A DNA stretch of 64,000 nt from Xestospongia bergquistia (Eukaryota; Porifera; Demospongiae; Haplosclerida; Petrosiidae): contig OZ014422.1 of NCBI GenBank assembly GCA_963965975.1, positions 620,001 through 684,000 on the forward strand, written 5' to 3'. The notes below the pieces were generated by a model. The model did no database searches. It was not told the origin of the DNA and worked only from the letters and a program-made list of their open reading frames with translations. Position 1 is the stretch's first letter; every line of letters begins with the position of its first letter. A program made the position numbers and the translations under genes. This document shows, one piece after another, positions 1 to 13,100 of this stretch.

Positions 1-24
1 ACATTCAAAAATGTTCATTTAAAT

Positions 25-3000
25 TTAAAAGACAACATCATGATACACAGTTGATACTGAACTTCTTTGTGATCTTAACACTGTTGATGGATCCAAAATA
101 AAATACTCTCTGTCCAGTCTTGTTGGTTTAATTGTAGTCATATTAAGGAGACTCCTTTGTATAGTTTTAAATGAAGGTCTTTGATTTGAGTTGAATGTCC
201 TGTGTTATTACTACAAATAAATTGGTAAAAATGGCATCGTTTTTACCAGCACTTTAACATCAAATCTTGTATTGGTTGAGTACAATATGATGGAGGTATA
301 GGATGTACACCTGAACTAATAGCTTGTATTGCCTGTAGAAAACAACTTTTTAAAAATGAGATTATTTGCTTTTATTGTTACTTCAATTGGTCCTAATTCT
401 TCAAATGGTTTGTTTCCTACACTCCATATCTCATAGAGTACCATCCCATAACTCCACACATCACTAGCAGTTGTATACTTCTTGTCACCTAATGCCTATT
501 TTAATGAATTATGTAAATTTAAAACTGATTATATCAACCAATGCTATGCTAACCTCTGGAGCCGTCCATTTCAATGGTAATGGTCCATTATTCTTCATTA
601 CATAATAATCATTGAGAGATATGTCTCTTGCCATACCAAAATCACCAATCTATGCAAAACGACAACTGTATTAGCTGAATATTATTAATGTGGTATTATC
701 AGGTAAGTTTTATCAGCAAATGTATTTACCAAATTGTTGACTACTTACTTTGCATGTTAAATAGCTGTCTATAAATATGTTTCTGGCAGCCAAGTCTCTG
801 TGTACAAACTTCCTGTTAGATAAGTAAACCATTCCATCAACAACGTTAATACTATATTGTAGGAATTGTTGTCTCCATATTGCAATGCTGGCAATGTTGG
901 GACCGAGTCTGCCAGCAAAACAAAGGTACTACTTATCTCATTAAGAGAGAATTAGTACTAACTTGTTTCTTAAGGTACACAGATAGCTGTGAAGGTCAAA
1001 ATTTGGCATCAATTCCAGCACTATCATGACCTAAAGGTAATAATATTATTGTCTAATAATCAATTGGTTTGGCTCAGATATTAGATAGTTGACTAAACAC
1101 ATTATTAATTAAGTTTTCTTACTGGGTCAGAGTCAATGACAACTCCATATAACTTGACAACATTAGGATGATCGAATTGTCCCATAATGGCTGCCTCTTG
1201 TAGGAACTTGACTTTGTCTTCTTTAGAAGCACACTCCTTTAACATTTTCACCGCAGTCTTTATAGATCGACCATTCACTAGCCACCTTCCTGCCTTTACA
1301 GATCCAAAATATCCATGTCCTAGCTCCTCACCTAATCTATATGACAAATTAATGTTATGTAGCTTTATTAGTGTACCTACCTCAAGTCCTGAGATTTGAT
1401 TTGTAGAAAGGAGTGGTCTGATAATTGAGAATACAGATGATTTATACTAGCAGCTGGTTTCCAATAAGCCAGTTCTTCTTCCTCTTCCTTCGATTCATCC
1501 TGCTCTACTTGGCGTCTTTGATTGAGCCATTTCTGAACCATTTCTGGATCAGGAGGCTGAAACAGATAAACGTTACTTTGTGTGTACTCATAATCATTTA
1601 CCTGAATGTCAATATAGTTTTGTTGTTTACTGGTTTCTGTACTAATATTGATGCCATTCTCTTTTTTAGTAACACATTCACTTTTCACATTATCATTTCC
1701 GCAAGTTTTGATGTAGTTCTTAATATTAACATTCACTGTGGGTTGTTGTTCCTCCTAATAATTAAGTAAATAAATTTATACATCATTATTGCTATAAAGG
1801 TAAACACTAACCCTAGATGTTTTCCTACTATCTAAAGGAGAAGGTAATATCTCATTACTGTACCTGATAGTAGCTATATATATATAAGAGAGAGAGAGAG
1901 AAATTACACAATTATGGAATGCTATATGAATACAAACATAGTCAAGACACTCACTTCCATTACATGAAGTAATTTCCTTTTCAGTTCTTATTTTCTTATG
2001 TCTTTTACATCTTATTAAGACAGCCATTCCAAGTAATGATGATGATAATATTACTACGGCCACTACTATAGCAATACATATAATTGTTACTGTAAATTGT
2101 CCTTCATTTCCAGATCCACCAGAGAAAAACAAAGTGGGGTCCTCCATAATAGCACTACTTGTAAATGATGTTTTACTTGTGACAGAGACTGCATTACTTT
2201 GAGTGGTCAATGTTTGAGATGATAGACTCTGAGTAATAATCATAACATTTGAATTTGGTTGACTTCTTGTTATTAAAGAAGAACTTGAGATTGACTTTTT
2301 GGTCATGTGTACAGAGCTTGAAGTCAATTGAACTTGACTTGGACTCCTGCTAATTTGATGAAGAGAACTTGATGTTGCTTGATTAGTTTTTAGTTGTGTA
2401 GAGCTTTCAATGATAGAGGTAATGATATTTGGAGGCAATGGTGAGTCACATCTTGTGAAATTATAATCTACAGATCAGACTATAAAATAATATCTTTATT
2501 TTAATAATTTACCATTAACTACTGACCTGTAATTGCTTGAAAGCTAGCACGAATCCAATCTTCATTTTCATTAGCTTGACTAAGCTGAAGAGTTGTTGGC
2601 ATATTAATATTAGAAAGTAAGTTATAAGCATAAAAGGATGATCCTTCATTGGGAACTTCAAATGATTGCAGAGGTATTGAACTCCATTTAGCCTCATTGG
2701 GGAAATATATACCTAGAATATCACCAGATAATACTGATATCGTTTGTGAACAGGGCAGATTTAAAGTTTGACTAAGAAGACCAGAGTTGGCATAAGAATC
2801 AGGTTGAATGTCTGTATGCCCAACTAGTGTAGCAACATTATTTTTCAATCTCCATACTTGCAGTGTAAATGAAAATCCTTGTTGAGTTTGTCTTTCTCGA
2901 TATTGCCATCCTATTACATTACCTTGACAGGGAAAGACCAAGTCAGGAAAGAGGATTTGTTTCCACATATTATTTATGGTATTTGAATAGTCTGTTAATG

Positions 3001-3151
3001 GCTGACCAATTAAAGTTGGACATACTAAAGAAATAAAACATGATACAGTAATATGTATTTTGTAGTTATTTTTCTTACCTAGACCAGCTGTTATCTGTTG
3101 AAAGCAAAAAATTATTAGATTGTAAAGACTTAGGAATCTAAACAAACTCAT
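25..3151 (-). CDS. RTK-1: sponge-type receptor tyrosine kinase, one ectodomain module
   Basis: Multi-exon gene read on the minus strand. The start at 3151 opens a signal peptide ([19 protein letters not shown]) ending at a GT donor at 3078. The ectodomain exon (about 2527-3024) holds one module with [14 protein letters not shown] and [10 protein letters not shown] Ser/Thr-rich stalk and membrane helix follow (about 1957-2471), then cytoplasmic exons (about 1812-1862, 1603-1755, 1380-1558). The kinase spans about 193-1340: glycine loop GHGYFG, lysine in [14 protein letters not shown] near 790-830, DFG near 630-650, WTAPE, DVWSYG, and RPSF in the last exon (25-199). All catalytic residues are present, so activity is likely. 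Odd points: the juxtamembrane motif has lost KYREI (it reads HSFLQI), there is no NPxY after the membrane, and the tail lacks the LGxPL/LYxxLQ motif of its paralogues. Its promoter is shared with RTK-2. Confidence 0.85.
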
Positions 3152-3378
3152 TATTGTTGTATTAATTTTTGTAATCTGCTTTGTCCTTTTATTTGCTTCT
3201 CCTTTTAAACTCCCACCCACTATTTCAGACTCCCGGGGCAATTGTTTACATTCTTGTGGTACTTGACGTACTACCCTGCCCAACTCATTAAGACGTATGG
3301 TATGGAGAGGGCAAGACTTCGTTAAAAACTGCAAGTCATAATCTACTTGAGTTGTTAGAGCTATAGGATATAGTCGTT
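3152..3378. promoter_or_regulatory. Candidate bidirectional promoter between RTK-1 and RTK-2
   Basis: The start codons of two divergent receptor genes lie 227 bp apart, and both are followed by a signal peptide and an intron donor. The interval includes a GC-richer patch around 3205-3300 in otherwise AT-rich DNA. I see no clear TATA box, so the promoter call rests on geometry alone. Confidence 0.5.
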
Positions 3379-6300
3379 ATGAAACTGAAAAGTGTAGTTT
3401 ACTTGTTCTATCTGCTAGTATTTACTGTGATATTAACCAGAGGTAGGTCTTCAATATCATTTTTTCTATAACTATCATTTTTCTAACTATTATTTTTCTT
3501 CTGACAGTTAATGCCAGTAGTTGTAGCCGTTCTCTTCCCTCTTACAATGAAACCACTCTCACTGGTGATGTATTTACTGGTGGTATACAACTACTTATTC
3601 CTTCATGGACCTTCTCTTGTAATGGAACTATTGATCAATGGTATGCCTATGTTACTGGTAACACAACTATTGATAACAGCATTGAGTTTCAAGTGTTTGA
3701 ACCAGACCCTATCAAAGACAATGTCTATCATGTTGTCTATGGAAACTCATACAGAGAAGATGGCCCAGATGATAGTAGAATAAATGTTACTGCTGACAAT
3801 GTCAAGAATATATTCCTTCCCATAAGAGCTGGTTATATAGTTGGAGTATATATTAGACCAGATATAGTAAACCAGTTACATTTATTATATGAAGATACAG
3901 GAAATGTAGACATTTATTACTGGGAGAATGTAACAAAACGAGACTGTGACTTATCATTGTGTAATGCAAAGATCATAAAAGGAATAAATCCATTAATTGG
4001 TTGGATATTTAGTAAGTTTTATTACTCATTATAATTAAATTATATTTTGTTATTTTTGGCTATTGCAGGAGATGCTGATGAAACTCTATTACTACAATAT
4101 GAATCTATTCTGGCAGCTGTAAAACAGGCTAATCCTAACTATTGTACTGAAGCACAAGTCTCTACATGTTCCATAATACCAACAATATCATCAACTGTTA
4201 CTTCATCAATATTACCATCATCTAGTACCACAGGTATAACAATACTACCAATAACAGACAGTACAATTAGTATGACTTCTAAAATAGCAGATAATACAAT
4301 CAGCATGACTTCTAAAATAGCAGATAATACAATGAGTATGACTTCTGAAATAGCAGACAATACAATGAGCATGACTTTTGAAACTACTACAACAACAACA
4401 AGTCAACTATCAATGTTCTCTTCCTCTTCTTTCATGTCCACAACTATCACTTCCCTCACACCCTCACCAGTCATCACACTTAGCACAACACCCATGATAA
4501 ATCCACCCTCAACTCCAGCTGCACCAAATAATGGTATATTTGCTAATCTCTCAACAGAAGCACTGGTAACATTTGGAGTGGTCATATTTCTATTTCTATT
4601 AGTAATTATTTTAATTCTAACAATATGTCTATGTTGTCTGTTGAGACGTAAAACAGTAGTGGAGGTCTCTGTGGCTCAAGCATTTGACAATCCTGATTAT
4701 AATGGTAAGTAATTAAGATTACATAGAGATAGTTAGATTGTTATAGTAGTGAGTTGATGGATGAACAAGTAAACCTTTATATAAGTATGTTATTATAAGT
4801 ACTTAAACATATATACAGTTCTGTTGCTTGTTTTGTGGTGCAATAGACACATTCTTGTGTTAAGTTTCTTTTCTCAGTCAATGAACAAATGTTATGTCTA
4901 TTTCTCAATACACAGACTATCAATGTGTCCAGACATATAGTTTATAGAAAGGATGTGAGTAGATTTAATTAGAACTTGTTCACAGCATCCTTCACTACAA
5001 GTTGTACTACAAAGCAGAAATACCAACTTCAAATGTCTTGTACTCTTTTGATCTGTTTGCGCTAAGAGTATAAAGATGATTTAACTTAAACCACACATTA
5101 TATAGTTCAATAGAATTAATAACACTATAATTCAACACAAATGGACCACATAATATTGCCCCTTTATAGTTTAATTAACTCCTGATATGGCTTTTACCAA
5201 CAATACTATACAAAACTAATTGATTTATTTACTAATGAACTCTTTATTAATGCAATTATTAATAGGACATTGACCTTATATATAATTATTATCTTTTGTA
5301 ATGTTGTACTAATATGTCATCCTGTCTATTGAACTCCAGGCATCATTTCAATGGGGTCAGTTAAGAAACAAGATGAACTCCTGACATCTATCTCTATCAA
5401 AAATGATCCATCTCAACCATTACCACACATTCCAAATCAACAAGAAACAGCTCTCGCTTCTTCACATTCTCAACGTGAGAGTTATAATCATTACTCTACA
5501 ACTGAGATGCAAAATTCAATAGAAAATCATGCAAAATCACTACAGCTTGATACTCAAAAATCACCCTCTACAACTGACACAGTATTTACTTCATCTACTC
5601 GTGAACTCAGTACATCACCAATTAAAGATGGGTTTGTACCATCACCTCATCTAATAAGTAATATTGACACCAACAAAAATGAATATTCTGTTCCCAGACC
5701 AGTAAAATCACAAGAATCAGACTCAGGTTATCATAACTGTCCCCCTCCACCTCAAGAGTTACCTCCTTCATGTCCTACGTCTCATTACTATTCCATGCCC
5801 ACTGTTGAAGATAGTGGACAGTTTATTGGATTGCAATGTATTTATGATAGTGTAGACGAGTTAGAGACATCTGTTAATGTTCCATCTATACAAGACCCTG
5901 AGGTAGTTGATGAATATGATGTAACAGTTGTTAGAGAACAGCAAAAGGTATGAATTGATCAAAGAACAGATTGATGAACAACTGAGATGGATGGACTAAT
6001 GGATGAATGGATAGATGAAAATACAGAAGATGGACATATTTTTTTCTTTTCATATTTAGAAAGCTGCTACTCGTAACAATGAAGGTTCAGTTGATACCAC
6101 AAACACTAAAGGAGTCACACCATCTATTTATGCTTTTGTACCTACAGAGGTAAATCCCTTAGTTCTTTCTCTTAACTGACATCTACTAAACTCTATCGCT
6201 ACATAATCTCAGTTAGGTACTATTATACTAGACATAGACAGTCTTCTATGATAACAGAAAGGTCACACATGGGTTGATGACTGAACTATATACTTGTAGT

Positions 6301-7673
6301 ATGAAAGAATTCACTAGAGAATTAATCCTGCCTATCATTTTGATAGTTTGACCACAGCTGCTACCACAACCACATATTAGGTTACTAACTATTATCCAAT
6401 TCAGTAGTCATGATGAATTGTTGATGTCACAAAACAACTGCCAACTTTCTTTAATCATTTGATTGCCAATTCAATTTATGGTGTAGCTTTTATTTCTATT
6501 CTTTGAATCCTCAGTCCTCATTCCCATTCTATTGTATCTGTATAATCTCATTCTTATACCCTATAATCTTCATTCCCATAATGTATAATCCTCATTCTTG
6601 TTCTATCAACTCTGTTCCCATTCTATTCTTATATTAATCATGTTTTTTTTATTTTTTATACAGGAGCAACGAATATTACATTGGCGTTATGAAATGCCAT
6701 TGGTAGGTATACATACAATATTGTATGTACATTAGCTAAAAGACAAACATTGTTGTCTAATGAATCAAATCATGATTAGCAACACTATTTTGTAATATCC
6801 CTTTGATGTTTAGCACCTAGTTAATTGTGTTAGATGACAAATTGTGATAGACTATATTTTGTCTGGTACAAATAGTTACTATTATTGTTAACATTAGAAA
6901 ATGTGTAGCTTGGTTGATGATGTTAAAATTTGATTACATTGAATGTCCCTCTCTTCCCCCCTCTCTCTCTCTCTCAAAGGGTCAAGGCTATGATAAACTC
7001 AAGTATTTCATTGAGAAGACAACATTCTGGGCCCCAGCTTCTACACAAAGTGGTCTGTATGATCAGCTAGCTTCAAACAAATATCGAGAAATACCTAGAG
7101 AAGAAATAGAGTAAGTCAACAAGAACATACCTTTCCCAAGAACCTATTTACTGCAATAATAAGACACACATACTAACACCTGACAACAGAGGAGAGTTGA
7201 ATGGTTTCCATTATTAAAAGTAGTTGTTAACACTGTTGTTATTACTAAAGCAACACCCAACACCTAAATAGTCTAATACATTATATATTATGCTAATAAG
7301 ATCAATACTAAACATATAGTGAACATACTTAACACATGTCTAGCACATGCAACATATATAAACCCCATACTCTATCCAATAGCTATTAGTAGGCAATATA
7401 TTGCACGCCTTCTCCTTTTCAAGTCTTCTAGTCTGCAGCCCCCACAACTGTATCAGTTTACACAATAGCTCATTTCACTGGAGAGGTATGCTAGATATGT
7501 GTGTGTCTCATAGTATAATCCCCCTGAGATTGGGTTTGCCTTGTTATCTCAATTACTTTATGACTTAATAGTGGGTGAATTGGTCAACAGCTGTAATACT
7601 CCATCTTATATTTGATTTGTGGGTACATATGGGTACGCTCTTGATTCTACTATTAGGATGCAGGACTTTTTGA

Positions 7674-7752
<79 letters not shown>

Positions 7753-9844
7753 TCCTCTCTCTCTCTTTATCATTTATAGAATTAATAAAACAATAGGAGA
7801 AGGTCAATTTGGTTATGTTAGTAAAGGCATATGGATATCACCTGATGGTCGTCATGAAGTAGCTATCAAAATGCTTAAGCCAGATGCAACAGAAGAAGAT
7901 CGACTCAAATTACTCCAAGAGGCTGCCATTATGGGTCAATTCTCTCATAAGAATGTTGTTAAACTTCATGGAGTTGTAACTATTGGAGATCCAGTAAGCA
8001 ATACTAACAATTTTGAAATTATATAATAGTTGTGTAACAGTTTTAATTAATTGTTTTTTTATTATTATTTATAGGTAATGATAATACTTGAGTTCATGCC
8101 ACGTGGTGATCTCAGAACATATCTAAGAAGCATAAAACAACAACAGTGAGTATAACATTAGAGTCACTAGTACATAACACTACTACCAGCTGTTACAACT
8201 ACACTTTATTGCTTGGTAACAATATGATGTAGATTGGATTTCCCAATAAATGATCAAAGTAAACTATATCCAACATTTATCTCTGTGGATAATCATATCA
8301 ATACCAATACTCTCTATCCAATAACTTTACCTCTTTGATAAACACAAAATTATCTCTCTTTGTGTTATACTGCCAAGAAGACTCCTACGTACCGTAAACA
8401 GAAGACTAAGAATACATTAACCAATTAAGTGGACCACCTACAGACATATTATAATCCTAAGTGAATTAATAAGTGTGTTGTCGACTTCAGACACCATACA
8501 TTGTCACAGCTATATATGGACTGTGACCCTATCTCTCTCAGTAATGACATTAGCAAGATAAGACTAATTACTCTAAAGATACTAATACAACATGGAAATA
8601 AGTATTAGGATAGAATATATTATATTTAAAGTATCAATTATACTATTGATACTAACTAACCAATCAATTGTACTATTGATACTAACTAACTTCTCTTTAT
8701 GTTTTTTAGACAAATCAAAATAAATGCAAAAATCTCACTACCAGGTCTTCCTAAACTTTTACTAAAATTTTGTCGAGATATTGCAGATGGAATGAACTAT
8801 TTGGCCAGTAAATCATTTGTTCATCGTGACTTGGCTGCCCGTAACATTCTCTTTTCTTCACAATTAACCTGCAAAGTAACTCCATTGATAGACAATACAA
8901 ATATTAGCATCATTCAAATAATACTACAATTATCATTCAAATAACAAACTACATAAAGCCAATACTATTATTGGTAGTTATATCTCTAGTGACTTCATAT
9001 TATATTCTCCTGTATTAGATTGGTGATTTTGGGATGGCAAGAGATCTAATGGAAGATGAGAACAATTATTACAAATCAAGAGGTGGAATTATCCCATTAA
9101 AATGGACAGCCCCTGAGGTAATTAAATGTACATATTATTCTGACACCAGCTGTATTTACTACTCATTATAACTGTAGGCTCTCAATTTTAAGAAGTATAC
9201 AAGTGCTAGTGATGTGTGGAGTTATGGGATGGTACTTTATGAAATATGGAGTTTAGGAAACAAACCATTTAATGACCTGTCCAATCCTATTGTGAGTTGA
9301 TCCCCTATCAGTTCATATCACTAACCACACCCACCTATTAGGTTATTGCTCTAGTGAACAGTAAACACTGTCAACCTCCTCCTCCAGGTTGTTCAAGAAG
9401 TATATATCAACTGATGGTCAATTGTTGGTAAGTAATATAACAACATTAACATTGACTTACAAGATTGAAAATTGTGTTGTTACTATAAATAGTAACATAT
9501 ATCAACTGTTGCTATATATAGATTTTAGGCTGTTTTAAGGTTTAGAGTGTGTATGATGTAATCATGCATCCAAAGAAAGCTTTTGTTATGATTCATTTAT
9601 TATATTTAGGAATCCAGAACATACATTACGTCCATCTTTTGCTGACATTATTACTTATTTGGACAAGTCTGATGAGATTTTGCTACTATGGAACAATACT
9701 GACAAAGCTGTTGGAAAGAAGGTCCATATTCTAGGTGCTCCGTTAGAAGAGGCAGCTGATCTTTACATTGACTTACAAAGGGTCTATCAACAATCAATGT
9801 TAGAAGAGTTTCAACGAGGGAGATCAAAGAGTACCAATACTTAA
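3379..9844 (+). CDS. RTK-2: sponge-type receptor tyrosine kinase, complete and catalytically intact
   Basis: The only plus-strand receptor, about 1,000 residues. Exons: signal peptide 3379-3443 ([20 protein letters not shown]); ectodomain 3508-4011 with one module ([26 protein letters not shown]); stalk plus membrane helix 4068-4704, ending in DNPDYNG; cytoplasmic exons about 5338-5948, 6060-6149, 6664-6702; juxtamembrane exon about 6980-7110 (FWAPAS, LYDQL, KYREI). Kinase exons are about 7780-7993 (GEGQFG, VAIKML), 8075-8144, 8710-8874 (HRDLAARN), 9019-9117 ([14 protein letters not shown]), 9178-9292 (DVWSYGM), 9342-9429 (ending NCW) and 9611-9844 (RPSF; tail [15 protein letters not shown]). 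Every key catalytic residue is present. The stalk has an 11-residue repeat, and a long CT tract directly precedes the first kinase exon acceptor. The 3' end converges on RTK-3, with 278 bp between stop codons. Ligand unknown. Confidence 0.9.
4258..4384 (+). repeat. 33-bp coding tandem repeat in the RTK-2 stalk
   Basis: About four copies of an 11-residue unit of the form N-T-[IM]-S-M-T-S-[KE]-I-A-D lie between the ectodomain and the membrane helix. They probably form an extended, Ser/Thr-rich spacer. The copies are nearly identical in DNA, so copy number may vary between alleles. Confidence 0.85.
7669..7770 (+). repeat. (CT)n microsatellite abutting a splice acceptor in RTK-2
   Basis: About 100 bp of nearly pure CT dinucleotides with a few TT or CC breaks, just upstream of the acceptor TTTATAG near 7779 that begins the kinase N-lobe exon. 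By position it acts as a very long polypyrimidine tract. Confidence 0.9.
8145..8709 (+). other. Long intron inside the RTK-2 kinase domain
   Basis: This 565-bp intron separates the hinge exon (ends in KQQQ) from the catalytic-loop exon. I see no coding potential, RNA gene or mobile element in it, only AT-rich sequence with a short direct repeat near 8640-8690. Confidence 0.7.
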
Positions 9845-9854
9845 CATTACATTG

Positions 9855-9857
<3 letters not shown>

Positions 9858-9887
<30 letters not shown>

Positions 9888-9888
9888 T
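9858..9888 (+). repeat. (TAA)n microsatellite between convergent RTK-2 and RTK-3
   Basis: About ten TAA/ATA trinucleotides lie in the 278-bp gap between two convergent stop codons. The rest of the gap is AT-rich and probably holds both 3' untranslated regions. Confidence 0.85.
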
Positions 9889-10122
9889 ATATTTATTGTA
9901 GAGAAGTCTTCATTGTATTGTCTGCTCCTAGAGCAGTTATATTTTTAGTTGTAGAACACAATTAAATTAATATGTTATACTCTAAAGTTATCTGTAGAAT
10001 TATTTTTTATTCACGTCCATTTTTAATAAGGTCTTGTGTATTAATTATCCTATGTTATACATGTTATTTTTTTAACATAAAAAATAGTACACAATACTTG
10101 ATAAAATAAAAAATAACACATT

Positions 10123-13100
10123 TCAGTTAGTATCAGTTTTTGTTATGTCTTCAAGTTCAAAGGACAAACTAAGCAGTGAAGCATTGCTGTTTGTTTGCTC
10201 ATCAAGATATTCTGTAGAGGATCTAGTATCTGTTGTTTGAGATGCTGAGAGAATAGATGAATTACTATTTAATCTTTTACTTCTGTTACAAATTTCAGTG
10301 CTGATATGTTTTTTCTTTACTAATAGACCATCAGTTTGTTGGAGGATGTATATCTGTTGGAGATCTTTGTAAAGACCTTGTGCTTCACCCAAAGAGGCTC
10401 CCAGAACGTGAGTGAGAGGAGAGATAGAAAGATCTCGATCTGACCAGTGGAGAAGAACAGACTCAGGCTGACTAAGGTATCTACATATTTGATCAAACTT
10501 GGGTCTTTTGGAATGTTGAGGATTCCTAATATGAAAATATATAAGTGTACATTGAATTATGAATATGAAAATAAGTGTATTATACTCCTAATATTAAAGT
10601 AAGTATGTTTTCTTTATTATATAAATTATGTAAAATATTGACTTACCAACAGTCTACCATTAGAACATAAATAGCCTTGGGAAGACCAGGAGGGGGACAA
10701 TGACAGAGACCACTTTGAGCCAAACTTATCATCTATATAGTTATAGAACCCATTATAATAGGAGTTAATAATAATTTAATTATAAATTTAGCTTTAATAT
10801 ATACAAATACACAACTTGTCTTACTTCATTGTTTGTAATATCAGCAAATGGTTTCTTTCCCAGACTCCAAATCTCATAAAGTAAAATACCGTAACTCCAG
10901 AGATCACTATCAATAGAATATTTTTTGTACAGTAAAGCCTAAAAAAAGAAGGATGCTTACATTACAAGATCAAATTAATAGTGTTTATTACCTCAGGGGC
11001 TGTCCACTTTACAGGAATTTTGCCTCCTCTAGAATTATAATAATCTTCATCTAATAAATCTCTGGCCATACCAAAGTCACCAATCTACAAATACAATACG
11101 TACAATATATGGACTAATCTATTGTATGTACTTTGCATGTTAAATCATCACTTAAAAATATATTTCTGGCAGCGAGGTCACGATGGATGAAAGATTTGCT
11201 TGCCAAGTGTTCCATACCTGAGGCAATATCACGAGCAAATTTGAGGAACAGACGTTGGAGTGGGTCTTGTTCTTTTGGTTCTGGTCTGAGGATAATAAGA
11301 CAATAACAACAAGATACTACCACATGATGCCTTAATAATGAATTAGAAATTAGGGGGTAATAATGATCAATTAAGATAATTGACCACAAACTATCAAATA
11401 ATTCCCAAATTTAGAAGTCATACTACTGTTTACATAAGTTAATATTACAGGCTATAATTAGAGTTAATTCACTTATAATTAGAGTTAATTTACTTACGTG
11501 GGATGAAGTCGTCTTAGATATGTTAACAGGTCTCCTTTACACAACAGTTCTAACACAATCATTGTCTGCGTGATAAGAACGTGAAATGCATAGAGCATCT
11601 GTTATTGCACTTACAGGTTCTCCTATTGTGACAACACCATGTAATCGAACAATATTAGGATGAGAAAATTGTCCCATAATGGCTGCCTCTTGTAAGAACT
11701 TTAGTCTATCTAACTCATTTGAGCCTTTCCTGAGTATTTTAATTGCTACATCTAAAAGCCTCTCGTGAGTACACCACTCTCCTTTAAATACAGCTGCAAA
11801 ATACCCAGAGCCAAGAGCTTTGCTTATTCTATTAGAAGGAAAATCATAGATGTCTAATATGCTAATATGTAATACAAAGTAAACGTTAAAAGTATTCCTT
11901 ATTAAGTGATAGTTATTTTATGGCATCATTCTTTGTAGTCCACTTATCACTAACCATTTTTATTGTTCTTTAATTAAGTTGTTACAACTCTTTGTCATAT
12001 TTGAGCAAATTATGATCAGGGTGTGTGTGATATATTTGGCACACTTTCTCTTATACTAATTAGACACATAAACTTTATATGAGAAACCTTGGCAACCACA
12101 AGACCTCAAAAAAAGCTTGCATTCTCCTTAGATTCGCTGTCATGTACTAAGCAGTTGTCTTACCAGGTCATAATTACTACTAATATAATATAGTAATTTG
12201 TATGCTGTGTCCATAAAAAGTATTAGGAATTACTTTATCTGATTTCTCTGTATTTCTCTGTACTTCTTGATAGCCAGCTGGGTATAGAGCCCTGATGTCG
12301 TTGACGCTGGGAGCCAAAAGTCATCACTTTGTTCAAAGAAATTTAGTTTGTTATAATGATGGTTCTGTTGCTAATAGTAGAGAAAAGAAATTCAATTATT
12401 AATGGATACATTGTATAGTACATTCATTATAAGGTCATTGATATTTCTTACGAATATGTACTCACCACAAAATGATCACACAGACTTCCTCTTGTTTGTC
12501 TGTCTTCCTATATTAATATAACAAGACAATGATTAAGAACTAAATGTTGTGTATACAAACCTCAGTAAGAACAAAGAAACCTTCTTCAAAGAAATCACTA
12601 TAGACTGGTATCTGTAACAACATATACAATATCAGTCTGTGCTATACAATGTAACTTACACAAAGTTGAGAGTATGTTCGATGTTTGAGATCAATAGCTC
12701 CACCAGGAATATCATATATTTCTGGGTCATCCCTTTTATGTCGGTGTACTTTAGTAACCATAGTAACTTCATTACTATCAGTGCTACTTGGAGTAGTGAT
12801 CTCATAGTCTCTCCCATGAAATAGAAAAGGTCCTTCATTATCATCTAGCATATTGAGGTGGTTACTGATCAATGGAGTAGGTCCCTCCAAAGGAGAGGAA
12901 GAGGTAAGAGTTTGAATTGAGTTCTCCATTGATAGAGATGGTAGTGTCTGTCTTGTTAAAGTATTGTTGTCTCCTTGAGAACTGTAAATACTAAATCGAT
13001 TTATTATTCTCAATGACAAACGTTTGAAGACATTGTGCTGACTAGTACCTGGTTCATCTAACACAGTAACTATTAAGAGAGAAAGGAAGATGAAATAATA

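Noticed and set aside
7565-7807. Reading frames through the CT/GA tract (Arg-Glu repeats on one strand, Ser-Leu on the other)
   Set aside because: They are translations of a dinucleotide microsatellite in an intron; the real exon starts after the acceptor near 7779.
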